A stretch of DNA of 64,000 nt from Paractinoplanes ferrugineus (GCF_016862195.1 NZ_BOMM01000029.1:62001-126000), one strand, 5' to 3'; counted from the first letter of the stretch, positions 54,010 to 63,010 are shown. Numbers and translations are program-made. Notes: generated by a model from the letters alone, not told the origin.

Positions 54010-54474
54010 TCAGGGTGAGGCGTCCGGGTCTGCGGGTGTCATTGCCTCATGGAGATGGGTCTCGACCGGACCCAGGTCGTGGTCGTTGGCTAGGACGATT
54101 TCGTCAGCAAGGTTAAGGACGCGAATGCTCCCAGCGTCGAACTGCAGTGTGATGCCGACCGCGATGTCGTAGGTGTTGTGCTGGTAGCGAATCTCCTGGC
54201 TGGAGAGGATCTGCTGGCCGATGAACGGGGTCATGGGGAAGTCGGGCAGGTTGTCCTCGACCGTGGTGTGGCCGTATTCGTCCATGTCGTAAGGGCCGTG
54301 AGGCTGGTCGATTTGCAGGGACAGCCCGTCGCCCGGCGTGTGGAACTGGACGGGGCCGAGGCCGTCCATGTGCAGCCACATGTGCAGGAGAGAGGGTTTG
54401 GTCTCCTGGTAGTGGTGCCAGGATGTCGTCACCTTCAGCAGGCGTCTGCCGACCAGGACCTCAGCGTTGATCAT
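54010..54474 (-). CDS. Hypothetical protein
   Basis: A 154-residue soluble, beta-rich protein ('AEVLVGRRLLKVTTSWHHY', 'LLHMWLHMDGLGPVQFHTPGDGLSLQID', 'DIAVGITLQFDAGSIRVLNLADEIVLAND'). There is no signal peptide. His and Asp are abundant in the middle. It sits at the edge of the mobile-element debris with codon use slightly less biased than the core genes. Function unknown. Confidence 0.65.
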   Translation of the reverse strand: MINAEVLVGRRLLKVTTSWHHYQETKPSLLHMWLHMDGLGPVQFHTPGDGLSLQIDQPHGPYDMDEYGHTTVEDNLPDFPMTPFIGQQILSSQEIRYQHNTYDIAVGITLQFDAGSIRVLNLADEIVLANDHDLGPVETHLHEAMTPADPDASP

Positions 54475-54590
54475 TCGCTGACGTTGTCATAGCGGTCAAC
54501 GACTCGGCATTGGCTTTTTCAGAGGGCAAGCGCGGAGCGTCAGGTGCCGGACCATTGGTTCAGCCGGACTGAGCGGGCTTTCAGCAGGGC

Positions 54591-56249
54591 TCAAGGATGG
54601 TCAATTCTGTTGGATGGTTTCTGCCCCGGGTTCGCACTGATGTCGTGGTGCTCGGCGGCGGGCTCTAGGAGCTGGCGGGCTGTGGTGGCGTAGCGGATCG
54701 CGGTCTTGGCGTCGATGCCGAAGACCGCGGCCAGGTGCAGTGGGTCGCCGCCGTGGGTGAGGGCTTCTTCGAGTTGCCGGTCGCGGCGCAGGCGTTCCAG
54801 GGTGGCGGCGTGGCCGCGGAGCGCCTTCTTGGTCCAGAAGGTGCTGACGGGGCCGGTCTCGGTCGCGGTCTGCTGGTTGATCAGCAGGTAGGGGTTGGTG
54901 GTGACCGGCCAGCGGCGTTGCCGCTGGTCCAGCCATTGCCGCAAGAGCTGGTGGGTGAGGTCGTCCAGAGGCCGGATCCGGCCGGCGATGATGATGCGTC
55001 GGTTGCCGAGATCGACGTCGTCGAGGCGCAGGACGCGGATCTGCTGGTGCGTGCGGCGTGCACTGCGGCGAGGGAGAGCACGAGCCGGGCCGCGGGGGTG
55101 GTCGCGGCGGTGACGGCCTGGTTGACGTGGTCAGGGTGCAGTGGCTGGAGGATGCCGTAGACGTGCGGGCCGGCCTTGATCCGGATGGTCGGGTTGCGGA
55201 AGACCGTCCGGGTCTTGGTGCAGTGGCGGAACAGCGACCGTAGCGCGACCAGCAGGTTCTCCCGCTGTGTTCCCTGCCGTGCGTCGAGTTCGGCGAGGAT
55301 ATCGTCGCGGGTGACTTCGCGCAGGTGTGTGTAGCGGTTCGACCAGGCATGCAAGCTGGGCAGGGGCCTTGTTGAGGTAGTTCCAGACGGTGGCCGGGTG
55401 GCGGGCGCGGCTGCGGGGGCCGCCGTCGTGCAGGGTGCGAAGCCAAGCCTCGACGGCGCTGCGGATGCCCGGCGCGAGGCCGGTGAGTTTGCGCCCCAGC
55501 CGGGCGTCGAAGCCGGGCTGCCGGTCGTCGGTGAGCACGTTCATGTCGGCGAGAACTTCGCAGACGCGTTCGGCGCCTGCGCCGCCGAGCCGTTTGCAGA
55601 GCGCATAGACCTGGGTGATCGTGATCGTGTCGCCGGGGATATGGCTGGACAGCAGGATGGTCAGGATCCGGTCGACGCCGGTGAGCAGCGCCGGGTGCCA
55701 GCCGCGGGCCTCGCTGCGGCGGTAGGCCAGATGGCGGGCCCAGGCCAGCCACGGGCCCGGCGGGCTCGCGGAGTAGGTCGTGCTGTCGATGATGCGGGTG
55801 TAGTCCCGGCCGATGGCGAACAGCGGTGGCTGGATCCAGGCGACTTGCGGCGGTCCCGCTGGTGGCGGGGCCGTCTTGCGTGGCCGGCCACGCCGGTCAC
55901 GGGTGTGAACCGGGCCGCTGGTCCGCCGGTGCTTCATCCGGTCGAAGAACAGCTGGTGATGGCGGATCGGCGCCAGGTCGAGCTGGCCGTGCAGGTAGGC
56001 GGCGTCGGTGCCGCGGCGGCGACCGGCGGCGTTGCCGTCGAGGGCGGCCTGGTGCCAGCACAACCGGCAGTACCCGTTCTTGATCGCCAGGACGCGATCG
56101 CAGCCGGTGCATCGGTCCCGGTCGGGATTGTCGTGGCGGAAGGCCGAGCAGGCGATGCAGCGCTGGCCGCCGAGCCGGCCCCAGGCCAGGCAGTCGATGC
56201 AGCTCCTCGGCTTGATCATGTCGGCGGTCCGGCGCCGGGCCGGGCTCAT
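54591..56249 (-). pseudogene. Zinc-ribbon/integrase-like protein of a recombinase trio, two frameshifts
   Basis: About 552 codons spread over three frames. Frame 1 (56249 to about 55366): four CxxC pairs ('CIDCLAW', 'CIACSAF', 'CTGCDRV', 'CRLCWHQ') make two zinc ribbons, then a helical region. Frame 2 (to about 55060): 'LHAWSNRYTHLREVTRDDILAELD', 'ENLLVALRSLFRHCTKTRTVFRNP', 'LHPDHVNQAVTAA', a phage-integrase-like core. Frame 3 (to 54591): 'QQIRVLRLDDVDLGNRRIIIAGRIRPL', 'LLRQWLDQRQRRWP', 'NPYLLINQQTA', 'GGDPLHLAAVFGIDAKTAIRYA'. The breaks fall near a G4 run (55363-55366) and near 55045-55065. The start overlaps the XRE gene by 3 nt. The last part resembles a tyrosine recombinase whose nucleophile cannot be named. 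Confidence 0.75.
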
Positions 56250-56569
56250 GCCGGTGGCAGCGAGCGTCCGTCCCGGCGCCGTGGTGCCACCATGATCGTG
56301 GCTCCGGCCGCGGCCTGCTGCGGCATCTGCTCCGCTGCGGGCCGGGTGACTTTGTCCGGCTCTGGGATGAGCACGTCGGCCACTTCGCAGCCGAGGACGG
56401 CGCAGATCACGTCGAGGTCGTCGAGCTTGATGCTGGCCGGATGTCCGGACCATAGCCCGGACATCTTCCCGGCGGAGATGTTCAGACCGCGTTCGGCGAG
56501 CATGCGCTGTAGCTCGCTGGCCTTCCAGATGCCGCGTTGAGCGGCTGCTAGCCGCAGGTTCCACTTCAC
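56246..56569 (-). CDS. XRE family helix-turn-helix protein of a recombinase trio
   Basis: A 107-residue protein. 'VKWNLRLAAAQRGIWKASELQRMLAERGLNISAGKMSGLWSGHPASIKLDDLDVICAVLGCEVADVLIPEP' is a Cro/C1-type helix-turn-helix (HTH_26 style). The GTG at 56569 overlaps the recombinase stop, and the stop overlaps the next start (ATGA), so the three genes were translated together. The frame is intact, unlike its neighbours. It probably controls the module or aids recombination. Confidence 0.85.
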   Translation of the reverse strand: MKWNLRLAAAQRGIWKASELQRMLAERGLNISAGKMSGLWSGHPASIKLDDLDVICAVLGCEVADVLIPEPDKVTRPAAEQMPQQAAAGATIMVAPRRRDGRSLPPA

Positions 56570-56904
56570 GGCGTCACCAGTCCCTTCAGCCGTTCGGCCG
56601 CTCGTTGTTGCCCGGCCACCCAGGCGTCCTCCACATGGGTGCGGTGGATATGGATGTAGTGCAAGGTGGTGGCGATCCAGGCGTGTCCGAGGACCTCCTG
56701 AATCGCGATCAGGTCCATCCCACCGGCATAGAGCTGGCTGGCGCAGTAGTGCCGCAACACGTGAGGAGTCAGCGCCTCGGGCCATTCCGGCAGGTGGATG
56801 CTCGCGGCCGCGGCAAGCGAGGCGCGTACCGCGTCGTCGCCGACGCGGGCGGCGCTGCTGTCGGCGCACCGGCGTGATCGAGGAACTACTCGGGGATGCG
56901 CCAA
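56566..56904 (-). pseudogene. Tyrosine recombinase, C-terminal fragment
   Basis: About 100 codons of a phage-integrase-type recombinase C-terminus. 'LTPHVLRHYCASQLYAGGMDLIAIQEVLGHAWIATTLHYIHI' supplies the HxxR box, the LGH histidine and the nucleophile Tyr. The N-terminal DNA-binding domain and the first catalytic Arg are missing; similarity stops near 56890 where unrelated sequence begins. The fragment cannot be active alone. It is the first gene of a recombinase-XRE-zinc-ribbon trio. Confidence 0.8.
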
Positions 56905-56999
56905 AGCCCTGACCGGTCGCCCCTGTTCGATGTACCTTCCCCGACCTCACCTCGACCATCGAGGCGTCCGCACGCCGGCGGTGAAGTCCTCCGTGCGGC

Positions 57000-57122
57000 T
57001 CAGCCGGGGAGTTCGGCGGCGCCGAGCGCGAAGTCCCAGGGGCCGATCCCGTTGGCCGCGAGGCCCAGCGTGACGACGCCCGTTCCCTCGGGCCGGCCCG
57101 TCGCCAGGACGTTGCGGAAGAT
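57000..57122 (-). pseudogene. 3' fragment of an unknown gene
   Basis: Forty coding-like codons ('CIFRNVLATGRPEGTGVVTLGLAANGIGPWDFALGAAELPG') ending at a stop and not continued upstream. It fills part of the 319-bp gap 56905-57223, which otherwise holds nothing recognisable. Confidence 0.35.
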
Positions 57123-57223
57123 GCACCCGGGTCCTCGACAGCGACTCCTTTCCCACCGCCGCCGCCGTGCTCCTCGACCACGCCATCCCCGCGCCGCCAC
57201 CCCCGCCGGCCCGCGTCGGACGT

Positions 57224-57955
57224 CTAACCCAGTCGGGCGAGATCCCGCCGGATGTAGCGCAGGTGCGCCCATTCCTCCTCGAGGATCACCCGGACGCAGT
57301 CCCCGACGCTGGGATGCCAGTCACCGCCGCCCCACGGGTTCTCCCGTTCCTCGGCGAGCAGTTCCGGCGTGACCGTGGCCAGGAAGTCGGTCACCTGCCG
57401 CTGCCGCTCGGCACGTACCTCGAGGATCTCCGGGTAGGCCGGCGGGTCCGCGCGGAAGATCGACATGTCGAAGCCCATCCCGTCGGCCCCGGTGAAGATC
57501 TGGCCGATCTCGTGGAAGGGCTGTGGCACCCGCCGGATCCCGCCGCCGAGCCAGGCGTCGGTCGCCAGGATCAGGTGCCGCAGGGTCTGGGCCAACGACC
57601 ACTCGTCCTCGACGTGGGCGTCCACGAGGTCCGGCGGTGTGTCCGCCACCGTGGTCTGCCATGCGGCCCGTACGGCGGCCCAACCCTCGCGCAGCCCCTC
57701 GGGCGTCTGCGCCTTCTGCAACTCGCGGCCCGGGAACCGCCGGTTGAGCTCGGCGTCCACGAGCGGCACCACGTCGATGCCGTTGACGATCAGGCGGCCG
57801 AAGAACAGGTCGTGGCTGTCGATGTCGAGCCCGTCCACGTCGACGCCGCGCATCGTCACTCCGCTGACATCGGAGAATCGCAGGGTGGCGCCCTTGAAGC
57901 TGGCCTTGACGAAGGTCGCGCCCGCGAACTGATCCGTGCCGGAATAGGTCGTCAT
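57224..57955 (-). CDS. DinB-like protein with pentapeptide-like N-terminus
   Basis: A 243-residue protein. Residues 1-55 have an alternating pattern ('FAGATFVKASFKGATLRFSDVSGVTMRGVDVDGLDI') like pentapeptide repeats. From about residue 90 a four-helix DinB_2 domain follows: 'LREGWAAVRAAWQTTV', the first metal-type His in 'WSLAQTLRHLILATDAW', and the C-terminal pair in 'GDCVRVILEEEWAHLRYIRRDL'. DinB/YfiT proteins include bacillithiol- and mycothiol-dependent transferases and other metal enzymes. The fusion is regular in actinobacteria. The activity is unknown. Confidence 0.87.
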   Translation of the reverse strand: MTTYSGTDQFAGATFVKASFKGATLRFSDVSGVTMRGVDVDGLDIDSHDLFFGRLIVNGIDVVPLVDAELNRRFPGRELQKAQTPEGLREGWAAVRAAWQTTVADTPPDLVDAHVEDEWSLAQTLRHLILATDAWLGGGIRRVPQPFHEIGQIFTGADGMGFDMSIFRADPPAYPEILEVRAERQRQVTDFLATVTPELLAEERENPWGGGDWHPSVGDCVRVILEEEWAHLRYIRRDLARLG

Positions 57956-58053
57956 CGCTTCATTATCGGCGGCGGCCGGCGAGAGCGGGCCGGGTCGCGA
58001 ACCGGTTTGCGCCGGTGATGCCGGGGGATCAACGGCTTCCGTACGCTACGAGG

Positions 58054-59310
58054 GTGGAACGAAGTCAAGGACAGTTGCTGGCCGGCATGTTGGACGCGGC
58101 GGAGAACGCCGCACCGGTCGAGGCGGTGGAGGCGGTCACCCGGGAGCTCGCCGCGGAGCTGAGCGCGCTCTCGGTCTCGTTCCTGATCGCCGACCTCAGC
58201 GGCCGGGCCCTGGTCCGGCTGACGCACGTGCACACCGGGGCCTTCGGCGGGGGCCGGCGCTCGGGTGACGAGGCAGCCACCGTGCTGCCTTTCGACGGCG
58301 GCCCGGCCGAGCAGGCGCTTCGCACCCAGACGGTGCAGGTCCTCGGGCCGGCCGGCGGGTGGACGGTGCTGGCCCCGGTGACCGATCGCGGTGAGGCGAT
58401 CGGGCTGCTGGAGATGGTCCTGCCGGACGAACCCCAGGAGCGGACACTGCGGGACATCGCCCGCACGGCGCACGCGCTGGCGTTCGTGGTGATCGCCAAC
58501 CGGCGGCACACCGATCTGTTCGAGTGGGGGCAGCGCACGACCTCGTTCACCCTGTCGGCGGAGGTCCAGCGCCGGCTGCTGCCCAGCGCGTTCACGTGTG
58601 AGGCCAGCGCCTTCACCCTGTCCGGATGGCTGGAACCGGCCGCGAGCATCGGCGGGGACACCTTCGACTACAGCCTGGGCCGCGACGTGCTGCACTTCAG
58701 CGTCACCGACGCGATGGGCCACGGGGTGGCGAGCGCGCTGACGGCCACCCTCGGCGTGGGCAGCCTGCGCAACAGCCGCCGCCGCGGGGCCGGCCTGGTC
58801 GAACAGGCCGCCACCGCGAACATCGCCCTGGCGCAGAACGCCGTCGTGCCGGGCGCCTACGTCACCGCGATCCTCGGCTCCCTCGACCTACGCACCGGCG
58901 TCTGCACAATGCTCAACGCCGGCCACGTGGCGCCGCTGCTCGTGCGGGACGGCAACGCCCGCGAGCTGACTCTGCCCGGCAACTTCCCGCTCGGCATGTT
59001 CACCGAGGCCGACTACCGCCCGGCGGAGATCTCGCTTGAACCCGGGGACCGCCTGGTCGTGGTCACCGACGGCATGCGCGAGCGGGAGGCGGCCGGCCTC
59101 GACCTGGCCGCCCGGCTCCGGCAGATGACCGAACTGCATCCCCGCGAGGCCGTCCGCTCGCTGGCCGACGCCGTACTCGAGATAGCCGGACCGGTCCTGA
59201 ACGACGACGCCACCCTGTTGATGATCGACTGGCATGATCTGCACGTCGAGGGCCGGCGCAGCAGCTCCGGCGCCGAGCAGGCGCGCACCAGCCCGCCGCT
59301 CCCCCGGTGA
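58054..59310 (+). CDS. SpoIIE family protein phosphatase
   Basis: A 418-residue phosphatase. A GAF-like region occupies about 15-160 ('VTRELAAELSALSVSFLIADLSGRALVRLTHV'), then the PP2C/SpoIIE domain: 'AEVQRRLLPSAFTCEASAFTLSGWLEPAASIGGDTFDYSL', 'VTDAMGHGVASALTATL', 'AGHVAPLLVRDG', 'VVVTDGMRERE', 'DDATLLMID'. It lacks transmembrane segments. The GTG at 58054 is 6 bp after a TACGCT -10-like element, so translation is probably leaderless; an in-frame start at 58015 is less likely. The convergent STAS gene next door encodes the expected substrate. Confidence 0.9.
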   Translation: MERSQGQLLAGMLDAAENAAPVEAVEAVTRELAAELSALSVSFLIADLSGRALVRLTHVHTGAFGGGRRSGDEAATVLPFDGGPAEQALRTQTVQVLGPAGGWTVLAPVTDRGEAIGLLEMVLPDEPQERTLRDIARTAHALAFVVIANRRHTDLFEWGQRTTSFTLSAEVQRRLLPSAFTCEASAFTLSGWLEPAASIGGDTFDYSLGRDVLHFSVTDAMGHGVASALTATLGVGSLRNSRRRGAGLVEQAATANIALAQNAVVPGAYVTAILGSLDLRTGVCTMLNAGHVAPLLVRDGNARELTLPGNFPLGMFTEADYRPAEISLEPGDRLVVVTDGMREREAAGLDLAARLRQMTELHPREAVRSLADAVLEIAGPVLNDDATLLMIDWHDLHVEGRRSSSGAEQARTSPPLPR

Positions 59311-59329
59311 CCAACCACTCCTCCGGTGA

Positions 59330-59698
59330 TCAGCCGCCGGCCGTACCACCGGCCGGCGACACGTCGGCCTCGGCCGCCTCGACGCTGTCGAAGACACCGA
59401 TCGCCTGATCGACCGTGGTGATGCTCAGGACGTTGCGCACGACCCGCTGCGGCGCGGCGAGACGCAGTCGACCACCGAGGTCGCGCACCGCCTTGAACCC
59501 GATCACCAGCGCGCCGAGCGCGCTGGAGTCCATGAAACCCACCCCGGCCAGGTCCACCACGATCTGCCGTTCCCCGGCGTCGATCTGGTGTTGCAAGCTC
59601 GCCTGCAGCTCCGGCGACGTCGCCATGTCCAGGTCGCCGTGCACCTGCACCACGGTGCATCCACGGCCCGGCCGGAATGTCACCTGCAGATCCACCCT
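59330..59698 (-). CDS. STAS-domain anti-sigma factor antagonist
   Basis: A 122-residue STAS domain: 'TVVQVHGDLDMATSPELQASLQHQI', phosphorylatable Ser in 'VGFMDSSALGALVIGF', and 'GGRLRLAAPQRVVRNVLSITTVDQAIGVFD'. The GTG at 59698 is preferred because AGAGGGG lies 5 bases before it; an ATG at 59719 is the alternative. It lies between a SpoIIE phosphatase and an anti-sigma-type kinase, the three parts of a partner switch. Confidence 0.88.
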   Translation of the reverse strand, partial: RVDLQVTFRPGRGCTVVQVHGDLDMATSPELQASLQHQIDAGERQIVVDLAGVGFMDSSALGALVIGFKAVRDLGGRLRLAAPQRVVRNVLSITTVDQAIGVFDSVEAAEADVSPAGGTAGG

Positions 59699-59853
59699 GA
59701 CCCCTCTCGCCCGACTCATTTTGTTGTACACCCTATGCGGCCGGGAACCGGAACGCCGCCGGGAAGGCACGTGATCGTTTGACCGTGCCGGGCTCGGGTA
59801 ACGTCGAGCGCACCGGCGGAGCCCAGACGCACAGGCCGACAAGGAGCAGCGCA

Positions 59854-60276
59854 GTGCACGTCACGATGAAGTTGTCGCTACCCCGGCAACCATCCAGCGT
59901 CACGCGCGCCCGACAGGTGCTCACCACCCTGCTCGGCCTCACCGACGCCGACGAGGAGGCGCGGGGTCACCTCGCGGTTCTCATCTCCGAGGCCTGCGCC
60001 AACGCCGTACGGCACTCCGACCCCGAGAGCACCGTCGACCTCACCATCGACATCACCGACAGCACCTGCCGACTCGAGATCAGCAACCGCGGCATCACCC
60101 CTGACGGCGCACGCTTCAGCGCGGGACTGCCCGACCCGCTCACCGTCGGCGGACGCGGGCTGCCGTTCATGGCGGCGCTCGCCGACAGTGCCACCTTCGC
60201 CGCGGAAGACTCCGGCCAGGTGGTGTTGCGTATCCAGAAGGACCTGCCCGGAGAGAAACTCCTGGGGGCGCTGTGA
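59854..60276 (+). CDS. RsbW-like ATP-binding kinase
   Basis: A 140-residue HATPase_c protein. The N box is 'LISEACANAVRHSD', the G-type box 'VGGRGLPFMAALAD'. These are the features of SpoIIAB/RsbW kinases that phosphorylate STAS partners and hold sigma factors. The GTG at 59854 follows AAGGAG (59841-59846). It overlaps the start of the hydrolase gene by 4 nt, so the two are cotranslated. Confidence 0.9.
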   Translation: MHVTMKLSLPRQPSSVTRARQVLTTLLGLTDADEEARGHLAVLISEACANAVRHSDPESTVDLTIDITDSTCRLEISNRGITPDGARFSAGLPDPLTVGGRGLPFMAALADSATFAAEDSGQVVLRIQKDLPGEKLLGAL

Positions 60277-61115
60277 CCGACGACCGGGCCACGGCCAGGC
60301 TGCGCCTCGAGGCCGCGATCGCCGCCGCGAGCCCGCCGCACACCGCCACGGTCGTCGTCGAGGACGGCACCACCATCGCTTATCACCGGTGGGAGCCGGA
60401 CGCGGGCGTCGACGCCGACCCGGTCCCGGTCGTGCTGCAGCATGGCTTCACCGCTGACACCCTGGTCGACTGGCTGGTCCCGGGCACGGTCGCCGCTCTC
60501 ACCGCGGCCGGGCGCCGGGTGGTGGGGGTCGACGCGCGGGGCCACGGGCGGTCCGGCAAGTCGCCCGACGCCACCCGCTACGGCGAGCGACGGATGGCCG
60601 CCGACCTCCTCGCCGTGACGGCGCTGCTGGGGGCGCCCACCGTGGACCTCGCCGGCTACTCGATGGGTGCGGTGATCGCCCTGCTCGCCGCGGCCGGGCA
60701 GCCGGCTGTCCGGCGGCTCGTCGTCGGCGGCGTGGGTGCGGGCATCGTCGAGGTCGGCGGGGTCGACACCCGTGCCCTGCCGAGCGACCGGCTGGCCCGA
60801 GCCCTGCTGACCGAGGACCCGGGCGACGTACCGCCCGAGGCCGCCGGCATGCGCGCGTTCGCCGAGATGCTCGGCGACGATCTGCCGTCGCTGGCCGCGC
60901 AGGCCCGAGCCGTCCATCGCGACGGCATCGACCTCGCCGCCATCACCGCCGAGACCCTCGTGGTCGCGGGCGACGCCGACCCGCTCGCCGAGCGCCCGCA
61001 CGTCCTCGCCGACGCGATCACCGGTGCCCGGCTGCACCTGGTCGCCGGTGGCCACGACGTGGTGGGCACCAGCCCGCAGTTCCGCTCCGCGGTCGTCGGG
61101 TTCCTCACCCGCTGA
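60273..61115 (+). CDS. Alpha/beta hydrolase
   Basis: A 280-residue cytosolic hydrolase: 'VVLQHGFTADTLVDW' (oxyanion region), nucleophile elbow GYSMGAV, acid in 'VVAGDADPLAERP' and His in 'VAGGHDVVG'. RsbQ-like hydrolases activate partner-switching phosphatases in Bacillus (RsbQ-RsbP), so coupling to the RsbW-like gene just upstream is striking, though this protein is only loosely RsbQ-like. The GTG start overlaps the kinase stop by 4 nt. Confidence 0.85.
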   Translation: MTDDRATARLRLEAAIAAASPPHTATVVVEDGTTIAYHRWEPDAGVDADPVPVVLQHGFTADTLVDWLVPGTVAALTAAGRRVVGVDARGHGRSGKSPDATRYGERRMAADLLAVTALLGAPTVDLAGYSMGAVIALLAAAGQPAVRRLVVGGVGAGIVEVGGVDTRALPSDRLARALLTEDPGDVPPEAAGMRAFAEMLGDDLPSLAAQARAVHRDGIDLAAITAETLVVAGDADPLAERPHVLADAITGARLHLVAGGHDVVGTSPQFRSAVVGFLTR

Positions 61116-61120
61116 GCCGG

Positions 61121-62770
61121 TTACCTCAGCGTCCACCTCTGGTTGGCGCCGGAACCGCAGGCCCAGAGCACGATCTTGGTGCCGTTCGCGGTGGCCGCGC
61201 CGCTGGCGTCGAGGCACAGGCCGGACTGGACGCCGGTGACGGTGCCGTCGGCGTTGACGTTCCACTGCTGGTTGTTCTGGCCGTTGCAGTCCCAGATCAC
61301 GGCCTTGGTGCCGTTGGCGGTGCCGCGGTTGGCGGCGTCCAGGCACTTGTTGCCGATCATCAGTTGCTTGCCCGCGGTGTACGTCCACGCCTGGTTGGCC
61401 TGGCCGTTGCAGTCCCACAGCTGGGCCTGCGTGCCGTTGGTGGTGCTGGAGTTGTTCACGTCGAGACAACGGCCGGACTGCCGGCCGACGATCGTCGTGG
61501 CGGTGGTGCCGGAACCCGTTCCGTCGGTGCCGCTGAGGGTGAGCAGCACGGCCTGGTTGGCGGGCACGGCGGAGGTGTAGCCGGTGGTCGAGGAGCCGAG
61601 GTCGGTGCCGGTCCACGGGTCGCGTACCGCCACCGCGCCGGTCAGACCCACAGCGGACCACCGGACGGTGATGTTCGCGGTGGCGCCGGTGCGGTTGAGC
61701 AGCAGGACGGCCCGGTTACCCGTACCGGTCAAGGTCTTGCTGTAGACCTGCAGGCCGGTCGCGTCCTCGGCGACCTTGGTGCCCTGCCGGCCCAGCGGGT
61801 CCTGGTCGATCGCGATGACCTCGCGGTTGGTCAGGATGGCCCGGGTCTCCGCGCTCATCGTCGCGAGGTTGTTGCCGGCGAGCAGCGGTGCGCCGGAGAT
61901 CGCCCACAGGCCCAGGTGGGTGCGGTTCTGGGCGGCGTTGAAGCCGGGCATGCCGACCACGAGCATGTCGGGGTCGTTGTAGTGGCCGGGACTCTGGGCC
62001 GTGGGGTGCTGGGCGGAGTCGAAGTTGGTCAGCACCCGGCTCATCGAGGCGTTCTCGCCGTAGTAGATGATGTCCTGGCTGGTGCGCCACATGGTCGAGA
62101 TGCCCGGCCCCCAGTTCCACGGGCCGCCGTTGCCCCAACTGCAGACCGAGAGAACCATCGGCCGCCCGGTCTGGGCGGTGGCGCGGGCGATGGAGTCACT
62201 GATCGCCGTGTACGCGCTCTGCGGGTTGAGGCCTTCGGCGTTGCCGCCGCACCAGTCCACTTTGACGAAGTCGAAGCCCCACCGGGAGAACTGCAGGAAA
62301 TCCTGGTCGTAGTGGCCTTCACTGCCGGAGCCGGGCGCGGCCGGCCGGCCCGTCGGGTAGTAGTAGCCGCATCCGTCCCGGCCGGCGTCGGTGTAGATGC
62401 CCGCCTTGAGGCCCTTGCTGTGGATGTAGTCGGCGATCGCCGCCATCCCACCGGGCCAGTCGGCCGGGTCGACGGTGAAGTTGCCGGCCGAGTCCCGGGT
62501 CCCCTGCCACCAGCCCTCGTCGATGTTGACGTACTGGTATCCCGCGTCCTTGAGCCCGGCGGAGATCAGGGCATCGACCTGGCCCTTGATCACGTTGTAG
62601 TTGATTTTCGCGGCGAACGAGTTCCAGGACGCCCAGCCCATCGGCGGCGTGCTGACCACATTGTTCGGCGCGGCCACCGCCGGCCTCGCCACGGCGGCGA
62701 TGGTGACCGCCGCCAGACCCAGTGCCAGCAGGCCGCCGAGTAGATGTCCACCGACCGCGCGCGCATGCAT
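61121..62770 (-). CDS. Secreted GH27 alpha-galactosidase with ricin B domain
   Basis: A 549-residue exo-enzyme releasing alpha-galactose. The signal peptide runs to about residue 33. Catalytic GH27 domain from 'STPPMGWASWNSFAAKI' with 'VNIDEGWWQGTRDS'; nucleophile Asp in 'FDFVKVDWCGGNAEG' and acid/base Asp in 'HYNDPDMLVVGMPG'; a C-terminal beta-sandwich; then a ricin-B trefoil with 'NQAW', 'NQQW' and 'NQRW' repeats. It starts at the ATG at 62770 (GGAGGA 7 bases before); upstream in-frame codons are non-coding. A LacI-type operator sits about 90 bp before it. Confidence 0.93.
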   Translation of the reverse strand: MHARAVGGHLLGGLLALGLAAVTIAAVARPAVAAPNNVVSTPPMGWASWNSFAAKINYNVIKGQVDALISAGLKDAGYQYVNIDEGWWQGTRDSAGNFTVDPADWPGGMAAIADYIHSKGLKAGIYTDAGRDGCGYYYPTGRPAAPGSGSEGHYDQDFLQFSRWGFDFVKVDWCGGNAEGLNPQSAYTAISDSIARATAQTGRPMVLSVCSWGNGGPWNWGPGISTMWRTSQDIIYYGENASMSRVLTNFDSAQHPTAQSPGHYNDPDMLVVGMPGFNAAQNRTHLGLWAISGAPLLAGNNLATMSAETRAILTNREVIAIDQDPLGRQGTKVAEDATGLQVYSKTLTGTGNRAVLLLNRTGATANITVRWSAVGLTGAVAVRDPWTGTDLGSSTTGYTSAVPANQAVLLTLSGTDGTGSGTTATTIVGRQSGRCLDVNNSSTTNGTQAQLWDCNGQANQAWTYTAGKQLMIGNKCLDAANRGTANGTKAVIWDCNGQNNQQWNVNADGTVTGVQSGLCLDASGAATANGTKIVLWACGSGANQRWTLR

Positions 62771-62857
62771 GAGCTGGTCCTCCCGTGGGCTTGCGGCCGG
62801 CGACGGTGGCTCCCGGACGCGGGCGGACGTGCCCGGCGAAGCGGAGACGGTCGGCGC

Positions 62858-62875
62858 TATGTGATCGTTAACATA
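62858..62875. promoter_or_regulatory. LacI-type operator of the alpha-galactosidase gene
   Basis: TATGTGATCGTTAACATA has matching outer arms (TATGT/ACATA) around a CG centre, the layout of LacI-family sites in actinobacteria. It sits upstream of the GH27 gene, so galactoside induction is likely. Confidence 0.6.
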
Positions 62876-63010
62876 ACCAGCCTCAGCGCGAAACGCAAGA
62901 GACACTCATCGATGTATTGGATGCGTGCGCCCGGCCCTTCACGCGGCGGCACAAGCCTGGGCGCCCACTGCCCGCCCCCAACAATTTTGCCGACACATTG
63001 GTGTACTCAA

